Shown piece by piece: positions 63,859 through 64,000 of a stretch of DNA of 64,000 bases. Source of the DNA: Polynucleobacter sp. MWH-Jannik1A5 (GTDB lineage: Bacteria > Pseudomonadota > Gammaproteobacteria > Burkholderiales > Burkholderiaceae). The notes under the pieces are model-generated. The model saw only the letters and a program-made list of their open reading frames with translations. It did no database searches and was not told the DNA's origin. Position numbers and translations under genes: made by a program. How positions within the stretch are numbered: position 1 is the first letter of the stretch; each line of letters starts with the position of its first letter. The DNA lies in contig NZ_JACVPQ010000001.1 of assembly GCF_018881795.1 (NCBI RefSeq), positions 1,210,510 to 1,274,509 on the forward strand, read 5' to 3'.

Positions 63859-64000
63859 ATGCCATTCAATTTACCAATAGCCCTAACCTGGTTACGCGTT
63901 GCTGCTATCCCGCTGTTGGTGGCAATTTTTTATCTACCCAATGCTTGGCTTACCCCTTTTGAAAAGAATTTATTCGCGGCAATTATTTTTATCTCTGCTG
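63859..64000 (+). CDS. pgsA: CDP-diacylglycerol--glycerol-3-phosphate phosphatidyltransferase, 5' part
   Basis: The gene runs off the end of the window; 47 codons are seen. It starts MPFNLPIALTWLRVAAIPLL and continues with a hydrophobic helix, matching the N-terminus of PgsA, which makes phosphatidylglycerol phosphate at the inner membrane. uvrC-pgsA is a common gene pair. Confidence 0.85.
   Translation, partial: MPFNLPIALTWLRVAAIPLLVAIFYLPNAWLTPFEKNLFAAIIFISA

Noticed and set aside
1..64000. CRISPR arrays, insertion sequences, phage genes, rRNA and tRNA genes
   Set aside because: I looked for regularly spaced direct repeats, transposase or integrase proteins and tRNA-like ends with CCA or T-loop GTTCRA patterns and found none that hold up.

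Overview
The window is a compact stretch of chromosome from a beta-proteobacterium. Gene order and protein character point to Burkholderiaceae, most likely Polynucleobacter or a close freshwater relative. This is inferred from the layout: rluC divergent from rne with moaA-mobA-moeA behind it; the yceF/yceD-rpmF-plsX-fabHDG-acpP-fabF cluster running into mucD-lepA-lepB-rnc-era-recO-pdxJ-acpS-nagZ; an EF-P with Arg32 beside its rhamnosyltransferase earP; and a monomeric NADP isocitrate dehydrogenase. I see no rRNA, tRNA, CRISPR array, insertion sequence or phage gene. Genes are closely packed, with many 1-4 nt stop/start overlaps.

Layout. 1-6.1 kb: the tail of a GMC oxidoreductase, an EamA-type exporter, and a branched-chain amino acid ABC system (binding protein, LivH, a LivM-LivG fusion, LivF). 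6.1-8.8 kb: a sulfur-stress module made of a membrane protein, a TauE/SafE exporter, a persulfide-dioxygenase-like hydrolase and a BigR/SqrR-type regulator. 8.8-11.8 kb: a five-gene operon on the minus strand behind a promoter carrying two Fur-box-like palindromes. It encodes an outer-membrane protein, a 59-residue protein, an FMN-binding protein, ApbE and a small histidine-bearing membrane protein. 11.8-20.3 kb: DUF3820, a nuclease, a lytic transglycosylase, FKBP, DUF6352, an MFS transporter, icd and a BLUF photoreceptor. 20.3-29.1 kb: msrP, lipocalin, an MBL hydrolase, two outer-membrane proteins, an RsuA-type pseudouridine synthase, a pterin dehydratase, msrQ (separated from msrP), an SRAP protein and a parvulin. 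29.1-36.4 kb: folA, thyA, fdxA with a ferredoxin reductase, a 2-hydroxyacid dehydrogenase and molybdenum cofactor genes. 36.5-43.7 kb: rne, rluC, a HAD phosphatase, SppA, a tetrapyrrole-methylase-type enzyme and Maf. 43.8-50.1 kb: the fatty acid and ribosomal cluster. 50.1-59.1 kb: mucD to nagZ. 59.1-64 kb: a GNAT protein, efp and earP, uvrC and the start of pgsA.

How the genes fit together. Molybdenum cofactor synthesis (moaA, mobA, moeA) supplies MsrP, whose membrane partner MsrQ lies 4.3 kb away. The fatty acid genes share AcpP, with AcpS further downstream to activate it. earP and efp form a modifier-substrate pair. The most interesting accessory unit is the Fur-type operon at 8.8-11.8 kb. 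It looks like an iron-regulated extracytoplasmic flavin electron-transfer system, perhaps a ferric reductase. Second are the persulfide-sensing module and the BLUF protein with an altered signalling position. The sigma-E genes rpoE-rseA-rseB, found between fabF and mucD in related genera, are absent here.
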